DNA from: Lysobacter sp. Root916
GTDB lineage: Bacteria; Pseudomonadota; Gammaproteobacteria; Xanthomonadales; Xanthomonadaceae
DNA: 64,000 nucleotides
Direction: 5' to 3'
NCBI RefSeq assembly: GCF_001429785.1
Contig: NZ_LMJF01000001.1
Span: 631,486-695,485, forward strand
Below the pieces are notes generated by a model. The model was given only the letters and a program-made list of their open reading frames with translations. It was not told the origin of the DNA and searched no databases. The position numbers and the translations under genes are program-made. Of this stretch, positions 40,930-51,102 are shown piece after piece. Position 1 is the stretch's first letter. Every line of letters starts with the position of its first letter.

Positions 40930-42198
40930 TCAAAACAACCGATACGGCCGCTCGCGCAGCCACAGCGTCGCCAACCATTTCTCCCCGCGCTGCACCGGCA
41001 AACCCGCGTGCAGCGAATCCGTATCCGGCCGCCCGTCCGCGTGCAGGTTGTCGAAGATCACCGCGCGCCCCGGCAGCGGTGCGACCCGCAGCCCGGCGAC
41101 CGGGAACTCGGTCTCGCCGCCGGCCTCGACCGCGTTGAGGTAGACGCAGATCGTGCGCAGCCGGTTGCCCGCCTCGGGCCGGTCGCGCTCCAGCGAGCCC
41201 GGCGGGCGGTAGTCGCGATGCGGGCGGTACTCCTCGCCGGGCGCGTAGCGCAGCACGGTCAGGTGCTCGGCCTGCGGCAGCGCCACCCCGGCCGCGTGCG
41301 CCATGCGCAGCTGCACCACGCGCAGCGCCAAGTCCTCGACGATAGGGTCCAGCGCCGAGTCGCTGCTGGTGCGCTGCTCGTGCGGCATCGGCGCGCCGGT
41401 GTCCGGATGGATGGTTTGCGAACGCTGCAGCGAAGGCTGCGCGGTCGCAATCAGCAATCGGCATTCGTCCGCCGACAGCAGGCCGTCGACCGTGGCCACG
41501 CGCGGCGCCGACGCGCGCGGGGTGATCGCGACGGGTTGCAGCGCCTCCTCCAGGGCCAGCGTGCCCGGCACGATCTGCGCCCGCATCGTCGGCTGCGGCG
41601 GCGTACTGGCCGGCAAACGGGTCACCCCATGCGCGGCCAACTGCTGCAGGATTTCCTGCGCCGCGCGCGGTTGCGCCGGGCAGCCTTCGCCGCGCGCCAG
41701 GCGCTCGGCCAGCAATCGCGCGGCGACCACGTCGCCGCGCCCCGCGCCGCGTTCCAGCAACTGCAGGCACAGGGTCTGGTCGCGCTCGTTGGCGCGCCGG
41801 CCGAAGTGGATCGCGGCCGCGCGCAAGGCCGGCGGATAGTCGGCCTGGATCGCCGCCAGCAGGCGTTCGTTGCTGCGCCCATCGTGCGGCAGGGCCCTGC
41901 CGCCCAGGGCGATCAGGGCCAGGAAATAGCCCGCGATCGGGCTGCCCGCCGATTCCGCGCGCAGCAGCCATTCCACCGCGTGTTCTGGGTCGGGTTCGGT
42001 GCCCACCCCGAACATCAGCATGCGCGCGTACTCGATCTGCGCGTTCGCCAGCCCGGCCTCGGCCGCGCGCCGGTGCAGCATGCAGGCTTCGTCCAGGCGC
42101 TGGCGCACCACCAGCGCGGTCGCCAGGTGGTACAGGGCTTGCGGCGAACCGCGCTCGGCATCCAGCCGCAGGCGGGTGAGTTCGGGATCGTCGGTCAT
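40930..42198 (-). CDS. Sel1-like repeats fused to a prolyl 4-hydroxylase-type 2OG oxygenase
   Basis: A 422-residue protein. Roughly 5-210 hold Sel1-like helical repeats (ALYHLATALVVRQRLDEACM, ALRAAAIHFGRRANERDQ). The C-terminal part is a P4H-type 2OG-Fe(II) dioxygenase with HRD (EEYRPHRDYRP, the HxD-type iron ligands), a distal H in SLHAGLPVQ and the 2OG-binding KW in RGEKWLATLW. A protein substrate is plausible for the Sel1 part. The ATG at 42198 starts MTDDPELTRL. Confidence 0.88.
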   Translation of the reverse strand: MTDDPELTRLRLDAERGSPQALYHLATALVVRQRLDEACMLHRRAAEAGLANAQIEYARMLMFGVGTEPDPEHAVEWLLRAESAGSPIAGYFLALIALGGRALPHDGRSNERLLAAIQADYPPALRAAAIHFGRRANERDQTLCLQLLERGAGRGDVVAARLLAERLARGEGCPAQPRAAQEILQQLAAHGVTRLPASTPPQPTMRAQIVPGTLALEEALQPVAITPRASAPRVATVDGLLSADECRLLIATAQPSLQRSQTIHPDTGAPMPHEQRTSSDSALDPIVEDLALRVVQLRMAHAAGVALPQAEHLTVLRYAPGEEYRPHRDYRPPGSLERDRPEAGNRLRTICVYLNAVEAGGETEFPVAGLRVAPLPGRAVIFDNLHADGRPDTDSLHAGLPVQRGEKWLATLWLRERPYRLF

Positions 42199-42236
42199 CG
42201 CCGGAGCGTAACCGAGGCGCACGCCGCTGGGCAGAC

Positions 42237-42270
42237 GTCGCGGGCGTTACGGTTTCGCAACGCCCGCGAC
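42237..42270 (-). terminator. Inverted repeat downstream of the small YXWGQ-type gene
   Basis: GTCGCGGGCGTT and its complement AACGCCCGCGAC around a 10-base loop, between 42198 and 42275. Strong stem, no T tract. Confidence 0.6.
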
Positions 42271-42274
42271 GGAT

Positions 42275-42592
42275 TCAGCGCCGCGCCCAGTGGCCGTCGT
42301 TGAAGCGCCAGCCCGGCCCGTGCCGGTACCAGCGCGGCGCGACATAGGCATAGCCCGGCCGCACCCGCACGTAATGCCCGCCGACCCAGACGTGCTGGCG
42401 CCCGGTCCAGCGCCAATAGCCCGGCGCCCACACATAGCCCGGCCGCACCCGTACCCGCTCGTAACGCACCGGCGGCGGCGCCACCCGCACGCTCACATCC
42501 ACATAGCCGCGCGCCTGCGCCGGCGGCGCGTGCACCGTACCCAGCGCGGCCACCGCGACCGCCGCCGCCAATACCCAAGGACGCATCGTCAT
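42275..42592 (-). CDS. Small exported YXWGQ/WXXGXW-repeat protein
   Basis: A 105-residue protein with a signal peptide (MTMRPWVLAAAVAVAALGTV HAPPA). The mature part is arginine/tyrosine-rich with repeated aromatic motifs, GYVWAPGYWRW, HVWVGGHYVRV, YVAPRWYRHGP. This pattern is found in short periplasmic repeat proteins of unknown function (PF12779-type). The gene is transcribed opposite the icmF direction. Confidence 0.82.
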   Translation of the reverse strand: MTMRPWVLAAAVAVAALGTVHAPPAQARGYVDVSVRVAPPPVRYERVRVRPGYVWAPGYWRWTGRQHVWVGGHYVRVRPGYAYVAPRWYRHGPGWRFNDGHWARR

Positions 42593-42754
42593 GTTCCTGC
42601 TCCGCTACCGGCGCCATCCGCCGTCAGCCCAGACAACGCCCGCGTCGCGCGCGGTGTTGACGCGGCCCGTGCCGCGGTTCAGTGCAACGCCAGCTAGCTG
42701 AAGCCCAGCTCGCTGCGCGTGAACGGCTCTGGCTGTGGCGCGGGCTCCAGCTCT

Positions 42755-42858
42755 CTGTGGGAGCGGCGTGAGCCGCGATCGGTGTGCGGTGTCGCAGCCA
42801 ATCGCCACGTGGCGCCGGCGTGTGCGGTGGCGAATCGCGGCTCACGCCGCTCCCACAG
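42755..42858. repeat. GGAGCGGCG REP doublet upstream of icmF
   Basis: Forward copy CTGTGGGAGCGGCGTGAG at 42755 and an inverted copy ending at 42858, separated by about 50 bases: a typical inverted REP doublet. The gap 42593-42985 otherwise shows no gene. Confidence 0.85.
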
Positions 42859-42985
42859 AAGGCAGAAAGCTCAAGGGCGGCCGCCTCGTCCCGCGCCCCA
42901 TACCCGCCCGCACGTCCCCGGCCTCCAGCCCCGCCACCCCCGCGCGCTACAATGCGCGCTATCCGTTTTTCGTATTGAGCGCGCC

Positions 42986-45900
42986 ATGAGCACTCCCGTT
43001 GCCGTAGTCCCCGCCGCCCAGACCGACGCCACCCCGTTGCGCTTCGTCACCGCCGCCAGCCTGTTCGACGGCCACGACGCCGCGATCAACATCATGCGGC
43101 GCCTGATCCAGGGGCAGGGCGCGGAAGTGGTCCATCTGGGCCATAACCGCTCGGTCGAGGACGTGGTGCGCGCCGCCCTGCAGGAAGACGCCGACGGCAT
43201 CGCCCTGTCCAGCTACCAGGGCGGCCACGTCGAGTACTTCAAGTACATGGTCGACATGCTCAAGGAGCGCGGCGCCGGCCACATCCGCGTGTTCGGCGGC
43301 GGCGGCGGCACCATCACGCCCGAGGAAATCCGCGAGCTGCAGGCCTACGGGGTGGAGCGCATCTACCACCCCAACGACGGCATGCATATGGGGCTGGTGG
43401 CGATGATCGAGGACGTGATCCGGCGCGCCAACGAAGGCCGCATCGCCGATACCGCGCCCGACAAGCCGGCCGCCATCGACGACGAGATCACCATCGGCAA
43501 GACCCTGTCGGCGATCGAAGAGGGCCTGCTCGACGAAACCCAACTCGCTCACCTGCGCAAGCAATGGCAGCTGTCCGGCGGCAAGACCCCGGTGGTCGGC
43601 ATCACCGGCACCGGCGGCGCCGGCAAGTCCTCGGTCACCGACGAACTGCTCAACCGCTTCCTGGCCAATTTCCCCGAGATGCGCATCGCGGTGATCTCGG
43701 TCGACCCGACCCGTCGCCGCACCGGCGGCGCCTTGCTCGGCGACCGCATCCGCATGAACTCGCTGCGCAGCCCGCGCGTCTACATGCGCTCCATGGCCAC
43801 CCGCCGCCAGCACGTGGCCACCAACGCCGTGCTCAAGGACTGCATCGCTTTCCTCAAGGGCCTGGGCTACGACCTGGTCATCGTCGAGACCGCCGGCATC
43901 GGCCAGAGCGACTCGGAGATCGTCGACCTGGTCGACTTCCCCATGTACGTCATGACCAGCGACTTCGGCGCGCCCAGCCAGCTGGAAAAGATCGACATGC
44001 TCGACTACGCCGAGCTGGTCGTGCTGAACAAGTTCGACAAGCGCGGCGCCGAAGACGCCCTGCGCGACGTGCGCAAGCAGTGGAAGCGCAACCGCGTCGC
44101 CTTCACCACCAAGGACGAAGACATCCCGGTCTACCCGACCATCGCCAGCCAGTTCAACGACCCCGGCATCAGCTGGATGTTCGCCAACCTGTGCCGCCTG
44201 CTGCGCGAGAAGCTGTCGCTACCGGCGCAGCGCTGGACCCCGGACGTCAACACCGACCTCAAGGAACCGCGCGCCACCGTGCTGATCCCGGGCGCGCGCG
44301 TGCGCTACCTGGCCGAGATCGCCGAACAGGGCAGGGCGATCAACCGCCAGATCGAAACGCAGGCGGAGATCGCCGACCGCGCCCAGTCGTATTGGCAGTC
44401 GCTGCACGATCTGGGCGACGAAGCCCTGCCCAAGCAATTGGATCTCTACGCAGCCGATGCCCTTCTCCCGCCTGCGGGAGAAGGTGCCCGCAGGGCGGAT
44501 GAGGGCGCTCTTGCCGTCGACCGCACCCTGCTGACCCTGCGCCAGCGCTACAACGACGCCGTCCAGTCGCTCACCTCCGAAGCCCTCAAGCTGCTGCGCG
44601 ACTGGCCCGCGCGCCTGAAGTCGATCACCGACGAGGTCAACGAGTACAAGGTCCGCGACAAGACCATCCGCGTCGAGAACTACCGCGACTCGCTCAGCCA
44701 CCAGAAGATCCCCAAGATCGCCGCGCCCACCTACAAGAGCTGGGGCGAGCTGCTGACCTTCCTGCAGAAGGAAAACCTGCCGGGCTACTACCCCTACACC
44801 GGTGGCGTGTATCCCTACCGCCGCACCGGCGAAGACCCGATCCGCATGTTCGCCGGCGAAGGCACGCCCGAGCGCACCAATCGCCGCTTCCACTACCTGT
44901 CCGTGGGCCAGCCGGCCGCGCGCCTGTCCACCGCCTTCGACAGCGTCACCCTGTACGGCGAAGACCCGGCCGTGCGCCCGGACATCTTCGGCAAGATCGG
45001 CAACTCCGGCGTCAACATCGCGTCCTTGGACGACATGAAGAAGCTGTACTCCGGCTTCGACCTGTGCGCCCCGACCACCTCGGTGTCGATGACCATCAAC
45101 GGCCCCGCGCCGATGCTGCTGGCGATGTTCATGAACACCGCCATCGACCAGCAGGTCGAGAAGTACCTGCGCGAGGACGGCGCACGCTGGGACGCCGCCC
45201 ACGACGCCATCGAAAAGCTGTACGAAGGCAAGCAGCGCCCGCAGTACGGCGGCCTGCTGCCGGAAACCAACGACGGCCTCGGCCTGGGCCTGCTCGGCGT
45301 CACCGGCAACCAGGTCGTCGATGCGGAGACCTACGAAGCCATCAAGACCCGGACCCTGGCCACCGTGCGCGGCACTGTCCAGGCCGACATCCTCAAGGAA
45401 GATCAGGCCCAGAACACCTGCATCTTCAGCACCGAGTTCGCCCTGCGCATGATGGGCGACATCCAGCAGTACTTCGTCGACAAGAACGTCCGCAACTTCT
45501 ACTCGGTGTCGATCTCGGGCTACCACATCGCCGAAGCCGGCGCGAACCCGATCAGCCAGCTCGCCTTCACGCTGAGCAACGGCTTCACCATCGTCGAGTA
45601 CTACCTCGCGCGCGGCATGAAGATCGACGACTTCGCGCCCAACCTGTCGTTCTTCTTCAGCAACGGCATGGACCCGGAGTACACCGTGATCGGCCGCGTC
45701 GCCCGCCGCATCTGGGCCCGCGCCATGCGCGAGCGCTACGGTGCCGATCCGCGCAGCCAGATGATGAAGTACCACATCCAGACCTCGGGCCGCTCGCTGC
45801 ACGCCCAGGAAATCCAGTTCAACGACATCCGCACCACCCTGCAGGCCCTGTACGCGCTGTTCGACAACTGCAACAGCCTGCACACCAACGCCTACGACGA

Positions 45901-46471
45901 GGCCATCACCACGCCCACCGAGGAATCGGTGCGCCGCGCCGTGGCGATCCAGATGATCATCAACAAAGAGCTGGGCCTGAACTTCAACGAGAACCCCTGG
46001 CAGGGCAGCTTCGCCGTCGACTACCTCACCGACATCGTCGAAGAGGCCGTCTACAAGGAGTTCGAGGCCATCAGCGAACGTGGCGGCGTGCTCGGCGCCA
46101 TGGACACCATGTACCAGCGCGGCAAGATCCAGGAAGAGTCGCTGTACTACGAACACAAGAAGCACGACGGCTCGCTGCCGCTGGTCGGCGTCAACACCTT
46201 CCTGCCCAAGGACCACGGCGGCGACATCGTCACCGAGATCGAATTGATCCGCTCCACCGAAGGCGAGAAGGGCCAGCAGATCGACAACGTGCTGGCCTAC
46301 CAGACCGGCCGCAACGCCTACGCCGCCGACGGTCTCAAGGGCCTGCAGGCCGCCGCGCGCGAGCGCAAGAACGTGTTCGCCAGCCTGATGGAAGCGGTCA
46401 AGACCCATAGCCTGGGTCAGATCAGCCACGCCTTGTACGACGTGGGTGGCGAGTACCGCCGCAATATGTAA
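42986..46471 (+). CDS. icmF: Fused isobutyryl-CoA mutase (B12 domain, G-protein chaperone, mutase)
   Basis: A 1161-residue three-part protein. The N-terminal cobalamin-binding domain has the [14 protein letters not shown] pattern and [12 protein letters not shown] MeaB-like GTPase follows: [32 protein letters not shown] and [13 protein letters not shown]. The last half is the mutase core ([54 protein letters not shown]). IcmF-type enzymes interconvert isobutyryl- and n-butyryl-CoA and some also use other branched acyl-CoAs. Around residue 492 an in-frame REP-like palindrome (44461-44484) inserts an [11 protein letters not shown] segment in the linker. Confidence 0.95.
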   Translation: MSTPVAVVPAAQTDATPLRFVTAASLFDGHDAAINIMRRLIQGQGAEVVHLGHNRSVEDVVRAALQEDADGIALSSYQGGHVEYFKYMVDMLKERGAGHIRVFGGGGGTITPEEIRELQAYGVERIYHPNDGMHMGLVAMIEDVIRRANEGRIADTAPDKPAAIDDEITIGKTLSAIEEGLLDETQLAHLRKQWQLSGGKTPVVGITGTGGAGKSSVTDELLNRFLANFPEMRIAVISVDPTRRRTGGALLGDRIRMNSLRSPRVYMRSMATRRQHVATNAVLKDCIAFLKGLGYDLVIVETAGIGQSDSEIVDLVDFPMYVMTSDFGAPSQLEKIDMLDYAELVVLNKFDKRGAEDALRDVRKQWKRNRVAFTTKDEDIPVYPTIASQFNDPGISWMFANLCRLLREKLSLPAQRWTPDVNTDLKEPRATVLIPGARVRYLAEIAEQGRAINRQIETQAEIADRAQSYWQSLHDLGDEALPKQLDLYAADALLPPAGEGARRADEGALAVDRTLLTLRQRYNDAVQSLTSEALKLLRDWPARLKSITDEVNEYKVRDKTIRVENYRDSLSHQKIPKIAAPTYKSWGELLTFLQKENLPGYYPYTGGVYPYRRTGEDPIRMFAGEGTPERTNRRFHYLSVGQPAARLSTAFDSVTLYGEDPAVRPDIFGKIGNSGVNIASLDDMKKLYSGFDLCAPTTSVSMTINGPAPMLLAMFMNTAIDQQVEKYLREDGARWDAAHDAIEKLYEGKQRPQYGGLLPETNDGLGLGLLGVTGNQVVDAETYEAIKTRTLATVRGTVQADILKEDQAQNTCIFSTEFALRMMGDIQQYFVDKNVRNFYSVSISGYHIAEAGANPISQLAFTLSNGFTIVEYYLARGMKIDDFAPNLSFFFSNGMDPEYTVIGRVARRIWARAMRERYGADPRSQMMKYHIQTSGRSLHAQEIQFNDIRTTLQALYALFDNCNSLHTNAYDEAITTPTEESVRRAVAIQMIINKELGLNFNENPWQGSFAVDYLTDIVEEAVYKEFEAISERGGVLGAMDTMYQRGKIQEESLYYEHKKHDGSLPLVGVNTFLPKDHGGDIVTEIELIRSTEGEKGQQIDNVLAYQTGRNAYAADGLKGLQAAARERKNVFASLMEAVKTHSLGQISHALYDVGGEYRRNM
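44461..44505. repeat. REP-like palindrome inside icmF coding sequence
   Basis: CCTTCTCCCGC-CT-GCGGGAGAAGG forms an 11-bp stem, followed by TGCCCGCAGGGCGGATGAGG. It is the dispersed type CCTTCTCCCGC...GGATGAGGGCG. It is read in frame as [16 protein letters not shown]. Confidence 0.75.
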
Positions 46472-46606
46472 GGTCGCGTGGGCGCGGGAGCTTTGCCGCG
46501 CCCGCCCGTAGTGCCGGCGCTGACGCGCGCCGGTGTTCGATGCGCCGGGGGGACGCATCTGCTCGGCTCCCTCGGCATGAATGCGATTCGTCCAGGGGGA
46601 GATCGA

Positions 46607-48259
46607 GTGCGAGCCATATTGTTTGCGATGGGCCTGATGCTGGCGCTGCCGGCAACCGCCAAAGAGAAACCGCAGGTGCCGGCCGAGTTGGCGCCCACGC
46701 ACGGTTATGTCTATGTCGCATTTCCGAAGGGCGGCGGCGAAGCGATCACTGTCGCTCCGGTGGCGGGTGGCAAGGATGTGGTGATCGACACGCCGGCGGC
46801 TGCGACGTCGTTGCCCGCCGCGCATGCATTCGCGAAGTGGCTGCCCGCAGGCCGGTACAAGATCAAACTCTGGGGTGTGCTCAAGTGGCCGATCACGCCT
46901 GCATTCGGCCCGCCAGACAAGCCTGCGTCCGATTGGCCGGACGGGCTGGAGTTCGATGTCCAGGCTGGGCGAGTGACGGACCTGGGCGACCTGATGCCGG
47001 TGAATGTGGGCGGGTACCAATTCGTCGTGGTGCCGGTGCCGCATCCGGAGCATGCGGGGTCGCTAGCGGAAGCCATCAAGCCGATCGCGGCGGTGCTGAA
47101 GGACTCAACCCCCGTTCCGTACACGATGACTTCGGTATCCGGGGCCATCACGATCCAGCAGCAGAGCACGGGCCTGGGTTTGATCGCCGACTTGCTGCTA
47201 GCTCACGATCGCAAGGTCAACAAGCCCTCCACACAGGACGCGCTGATCGCCGCCAAGGACCCCAAGGAGTTCCTGCGCCTGCTCCGTGGCATTACGCCGC
47301 CGCTGCAGGACGAGCCTGCGAGGCTCGACGACGGCACGCTGTACTTCCCCGCGGATCTTGGGCAGTTGCGTAAGCGCACGCCGGATGGCCAATGGAGCAG
47401 CCTGGGCATGGACACGCTGCGCCAGATATTGGCGGTGGAGTACGCGAATGGTCGCCTGGTCGCCGGCAGCGACGACGGCCACCTGCGCGCCAGCCGCGAC
47501 GGCGGCGCGACCTGGGCGGAGCTGAAGGCCCTGGGCCGTCTGGAATCCATCATCGACATCGACCACGCCGACGGCACCTGGATCGTCACCTCCACCGAAA
47601 AGTTCGAGGATTCCAAGGCCCCGCGAGGCAACGGGCTGGTGGCCGCCGCGAGAGGCACGCCCTCGGTGCGCTTGCGCGTCTACACCGGGCGCAGCGACGA
47701 TCTCGCCGACCTGGCCCTGTCCAAGGAATTCGTCCTGGCGCCCAAGGATCAGGCCGGTTGGCTCGGCGCGCGCGGGCAGTTGGCGGGCGGACGCTACTAC
47801 GTCCTGGCCGGTACGGCCCTGCAACGGCTGGATCTGGCCAGCGGGCAGTGGAAGACCATCACCCCCGGCGCGCGCATTTCCTCCCATCGCATCGATCCGA
47901 CCACCGGCGTGGTGAGCGCGCTTTGGAGCCAGGGCGCCTTCTCCAAGGTCCATATCTCCTCCGACCACGGCGACACCTGGACCCAGATCGGCCGTCCGCC
48001 CTACATCATCCACGACGTGCAGATGGACAGCGCCGACCGCGGCTGGGCCAGCCGCTGGAACATGAATGCCTTCAGCGGCGTGTGGGAGACCTACACCTTC
48101 GTGCCGGCCAAGAACGACTGGGACAAATCGGGCGAGGCGCCGTTCAATTGCCGCCTGATGCGCATCGCCCCGGACTTGCCGGTGCTGTGCTTCGCGCCGG
48201 ATGCCAGCATCCTCGGCCTGCATGACGGTAAATGGGAAGCGGAGTTCTCCGCGCTGTAA
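46607..48259 (+). CDS. Secreted BNR/sialidase-type repeat protein
   Basis: A 550-residue exported protein. The GTG at 46607 follows a GGGGGAG site and begins a signal peptide (V/M)RAILFAMGLMLALPATA; an ATG ten codons earlier (46577) is the alternative. The second half contains beta-propeller motifs of the BNR type: SRDGGATWAEL, SSDHGDTWTQIG. The first part has YVYVAFPKGGGEAITVAP, domain unknown. No catalytic residues of sialidase are assured. It follows icmF on the same strand after about 135 bases. Confidence 0.8.
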   Translation: MRAILFAMGLMLALPATAKEKPQVPAELAPTHGYVYVAFPKGGGEAITVAPVAGGKDVVIDTPAAATSLPAAHAFAKWLPAGRYKIKLWGVLKWPITPAFGPPDKPASDWPDGLEFDVQAGRVTDLGDLMPVNVGGYQFVVVPVPHPEHAGSLAEAIKPIAAVLKDSTPVPYTMTSVSGAITIQQQSTGLGLIADLLLAHDRKVNKPSTQDALIAAKDPKEFLRLLRGITPPLQDEPARLDDGTLYFPADLGQLRKRTPDGQWSSLGMDTLRQILAVEYANGRLVAGSDDGHLRASRDGGATWAELKALGRLESIIDIDHADGTWIVTSTEKFEDSKAPRGNGLVAAARGTPSVRLRVYTGRSDDLADLALSKEFVLAPKDQAGWLGARGQLAGGRYYVLAGTALQRLDLASGQWKTITPGARISSHRIDPTTGVVSALWSQGAFSKVHISSDHGDTWTQIGRPPYIIHDVQMDSADRGWASRWNMNAFSGVWETYTFVPAKNDWDKSGEAPFNCRLMRIAPDLPVLCFAPDASILGLHDGKWEAEFSAL

Positions 48260-48429
48260 TGGCTGCCGCAAACGCGCAGGACTGGCGTTGCAGCTGGGCC
48301 GGGTTCCGTCGCCACGCGGCGGAACCCCGGCTTGAACGTGGACCGCACGCCGGCGCCGACCCGCCGGCGCGCGCATGCCGGATAACGCGCCGTCATCGCA
48401 CCTAGCCGCCTTCGCTTACGCGATAAGGC

Positions 48430-50115
48430 TCACCAATCCGTCGGCGCGTAGTCCTTCAGGAACTGCCCCCACACATGCTCACCGGTGTTGAACCCGTGGA
48501 TGATCGGGTCGACGATCCGCGCGGCGCCATCGACGATGTCCAGCGGCGGATGGAAGCGTTCCTCGACGATTTTTCGCGCGGCGATTTCGACCGGGTCCTC
48601 GTCGGTCACCCAGCCGGTGTCGACGCTGTTCATGTGGATGCCGTCGCCGTGATAATCGGCGGCCGCGGTGCGCGTCATCATGTTGAGCGCGGCCTTGGCC
48701 ATGTTGGTGTGCGGATGCTTGGTGGTCTTGAAGTTGCGGTAGAACTGGCCTTCGACGGCGGAGACATTGACGATGTGTTTGTCGCGCGCGACAGGTGCGC
48801 CATCGGGCGTGCGCAGCATCAGCGGCTTCAGGCGCGCGTTGACGATGAAGGGCGCGACTGCGTTGACCAGTTGTGTCTCCAGCAGCTCCACCGACGGCAC
48901 TTCGTCCATCTGCAGGCGCCATGAATTGCGCCCGCGCAGATCGACCTGCTGCAAATCCTGGTCGAGTCGGCCTTCGGGGAACAGGTGGGTCTGACCGAGC
49001 AGCTCATCGGGCAGTAGCGGTACTTGCGAGAGCTCGGCGGCACGGGCGAGGCCCATCGCGCCCAGGTCGGAGCGGCTGGCTTGCAGCGCGGTCGCCTCGG
49101 CGCCTGGCAACAAGTCGCTGCTGCGCAGGCCCTGGTACTGGCCGATCAACTTGCGCACGTGCTCGGGCAGGGTCTGCAAGGCGGCGGTCTCGCCGGCCAT
49201 CATGTGCGCATAGAACGCCGGTGGGCGGCGCACGGTCTGGCAGGCATTGTTGATGATGAAGTCCAGGCGCTCGCGCGTGGCCAGCAGCTGCGTGCAGAAC
49301 GCTTCCACGCTGGGGGTGTGGCGCAGGTCCAGTCCGAACACTTCCAGCCGATCGCGCCATTCGCCGAAATCCGGCTCGGCGGCGTAGCGCGCGGCCGAAT
49401 CGCGCGGGAAGCGGGTGGTCACGATCAGGGACGCGCCCGCGCGCAGCAATTTCAAACCGGCCTGGTAGCCGATCTTGACGCGCCCGCCGGTCAGCAGCGC
49501 CACGCGTCCGCGCAGGTCGGCGGTTTCGGTGCGCTTGAAGAAATTCAGTTCCGCGCAGGGCGGGCACAGCTGATCGTAGAAGTGATGGATGCGCGTGTAT
49601 TTCTGCTTGCACACATAGCAATGCAGCAGTTCCGGCGACTCATTATGGCCCACCGGATCGGTCGCACGGTTGCTGGGGTCGTGCAGGCCGGGGGCCTGCG
49701 GCGGGAAATAGTTGGGCGTGGTGAACACCGGCTTGCGGCGCAGGGTGCGGATGCCTGTCTGATCCAACAGCGCCTCGGTCGCGCGGGCTTTCTCCTGCGC
49801 CCGTTCGCGCGCCTGATCCTTGGACTTGCGTCGCCGCGCCCGCGGCTCGGGATGGTGAACCAGCGCGATCGCCTGCATCAGGCGCTCGCGTTCGTCCGCG
49901 GGCAGCGCATCGAGCAGGCTACGGTCGGCGATGATCGCTTCCAGCAGCGCCAGGGTGGCCTGCAGACGATCGCCGGACAGGCCGGCTTCGGTGTCGCAGG
50001 CCGGCGAGAGGGGCGGGGTAGGTGCAGCGTTGGTGTTCAAGGACAGGTCCGTGTTGCATGCCGAAACGGTGGCAAAGGGTACGGGAAAAGCGGGCTGCGG
50101 TGATTTATTCGCCAA
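48430..50115 (-). CDS. SDR-fold protein with N-terminal Cys4 zinc-like motif
   Basis: A 561-residue protein. Residues 1-160 are polar, Arg-rich and probably helical. Cys166, Cys169, Cys184 and Cys187 (CYVCK, CPPC) form a zinc-ribbon-like pair. From about 200 it is an SDR fold: LTGGRVKIGYQAGLKLLRAG, NNACQTVRRPP and HIVNVSAVEGQFYRNFK. The classical Gly pattern TGxxxGxG is TGGRVKIG, and where YxxxK should be, TNMAK suggests Tyr replaced by Thr. Activity is therefore uncertain. It may be a pteridine/fatty-acid-type or a regulatory SDR. Confidence 0.8.
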   Translation of the reverse strand: MANKSPQPAFPVPFATVSACNTDLSLNTNAAPTPPLSPACDTEAGLSGDRLQATLALLEAIIADRSLLDALPADERERLMQAIALVHHPEPRARRRKSKDQARERAQEKARATEALLDQTGIRTLRRKPVFTTPNYFPPQAPGLHDPSNRATDPVGHNESPELLHCYVCKQKYTRIHHFYDQLCPPCAELNFFKRTETADLRGRVALLTGGRVKIGYQAGLKLLRAGASLIVTTRFPRDSAARYAAEPDFGEWRDRLEVFGLDLRHTPSVEAFCTQLLATRERLDFIINNACQTVRRPPAFYAHMMAGETAALQTLPEHVRKLIGQYQGLRSSDLLPGAEATALQASRSDLGAMGLARAAELSQVPLLPDELLGQTHLFPEGRLDQDLQQVDLRGRNSWRLQMDEVPSVELLETQLVNAVAPFIVNARLKPLMLRTPDGAPVARDKHIVNVSAVEGQFYRNFKTTKHPHTNMAKAALNMMTRTAAADYHGDGIHMNSVDTGWVTDEDPVEIAARKIVEERFHPPLDIVDGAARIVDPIIHGFNTGEHVWGQFLKDYAPTDW

Positions 50116-50274
50116 AATAGCGCGGCAGCCGGGCCCTGAACGCGGTCGCTCGCTCGGCTTGAGTGCGATCCCAGCGCTTAGGCCGCGCTCCGAGCGGATC
50201 TCAGCGAAGCACGGCGGCCGCCAGTCGCCGGGTCACCGGCGCGTCCCTGACCCCGGCTGCCCGATAATGCGCCC

Positions 50275-50832
50275 ATGACCATCGTCCTCACCGACTTCGC
50301 CCGCCCGCGCCTGTTCCCGCGCGAACCGCGCCGCAACACCATCCAGGACTGCACGCCCGAGCAGTTCGAGCGCCACCTCAACGAGGTCGCGCCGCTGCAG
50401 GTCCTGGACGGCTACGCGCCGTTCTGCAAGCTGCACGTGCACCGCAACTGGACCTCGACACGCTGCCTGGCCGTGCCCATCACCGAGGCTAACCGCCACC
50501 TGCTGCGCACCGATTACGACGCACGCACCAAGGACGAACTGCCCGTGCTGGTGCGCTGGTTCGAAGGCCTGGACCCGCCCGTGGCTGACTACCTCATCGT
50601 CATCCTCTACAGCCGCGAGCAGTTGGCGAAAGAGGGCACTCATACCGACGCCGACTGGGGCGTGGTCGGCTGCATGTACACCGCCGAACCCGTCGAAACC
50701 CCGATGGCGCCCATCACCATGATGCGCAACGCCCTCGGCGTGGAGGAAGGCGGCTCCGGCGTAACGCTGGACCGCGCCGCCTACCAACGCAGCGTCGAGT
50801 TCTGGCGCACCCACGCCAACTGGCGCGGCTAA
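50275..50832 (+). CDS. DUF3228-like protein
   Basis: A 185-residue soluble protein starting MTIVLTDFARPRLFPREPRR, with NTIQDCTPEQFERHLNEVAP and a C-terminal THTDADWGVVGCMYTAEPVE. This matches, as I recall, the DUF3228 family of bacteria, of unknown function. No signal or membrane segment. Confidence 0.72.
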   Translation: MTIVLTDFARPRLFPREPRRNTIQDCTPEQFERHLNEVAPLQVLDGYAPFCKLHVHRNWTSTRCLAVPITEANRHLLRTDYDARTKDELPVLVRWFEGLDPPVADYLIVILYSREQLAKEGTHTDADWGVVGCMYTAEPVETPMAPITMMRNALGVEEGGSGVTLDRAAYQRSVEFWRTHANWRG

Positions 50833-50864
50833 CCCCAGCCCCTCGATGTATTCCCCAACCCAGT

Positions 50865-50905
50865 CTCCCCCTTTGAAAAAGGGGGATTAAGGGGGATTTG
50901 CTCTT
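50865..50905. repeat. Single CCTTTGAAAAAGG-type repeat
   Basis: CTCCCCCTTTGAAAAAGGGG followed by GGATTTGCTC, matching the core of the elements at 4661-5180 and 25386-25655. Confidence 0.8.
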
Positions 50906-51102
50906 GCTCCACCCGCAGAGCCACACAGCCCCCTATTGCCCTCCCACACCAACGCAAGCCCCCATCCCGCGTTCTGCAACCCATCCCACAAATCCGCAAC
51001 CCGCGCCGCCGCCCTTGTCATATCCCCGCCTGTCCCCCCGTCTGAGGAAACAGCACGCCGCAATGACTGCGGCGTCTGCCCACCAAGGAATCCAGGCAAC
51101 CC

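Noticed and set aside
46577..46606. ATG start ten codons upstream of the BNR-type gene
   Set aside because: The GTG at 46607 has a better-placed GGGGGAG site and starts the signal peptide directly; the ATG remains possible.
44219..47053. Long open frame (over 900 codons) antisense to icmF
   Set aside because: It lies opposite a fully convincing mutase gene; third-position GC bias keeps the antisense frame open. The peptide is His/Arg/Gly-rich with no domain signal. Other long antisense frames in this window were rejected likewise.
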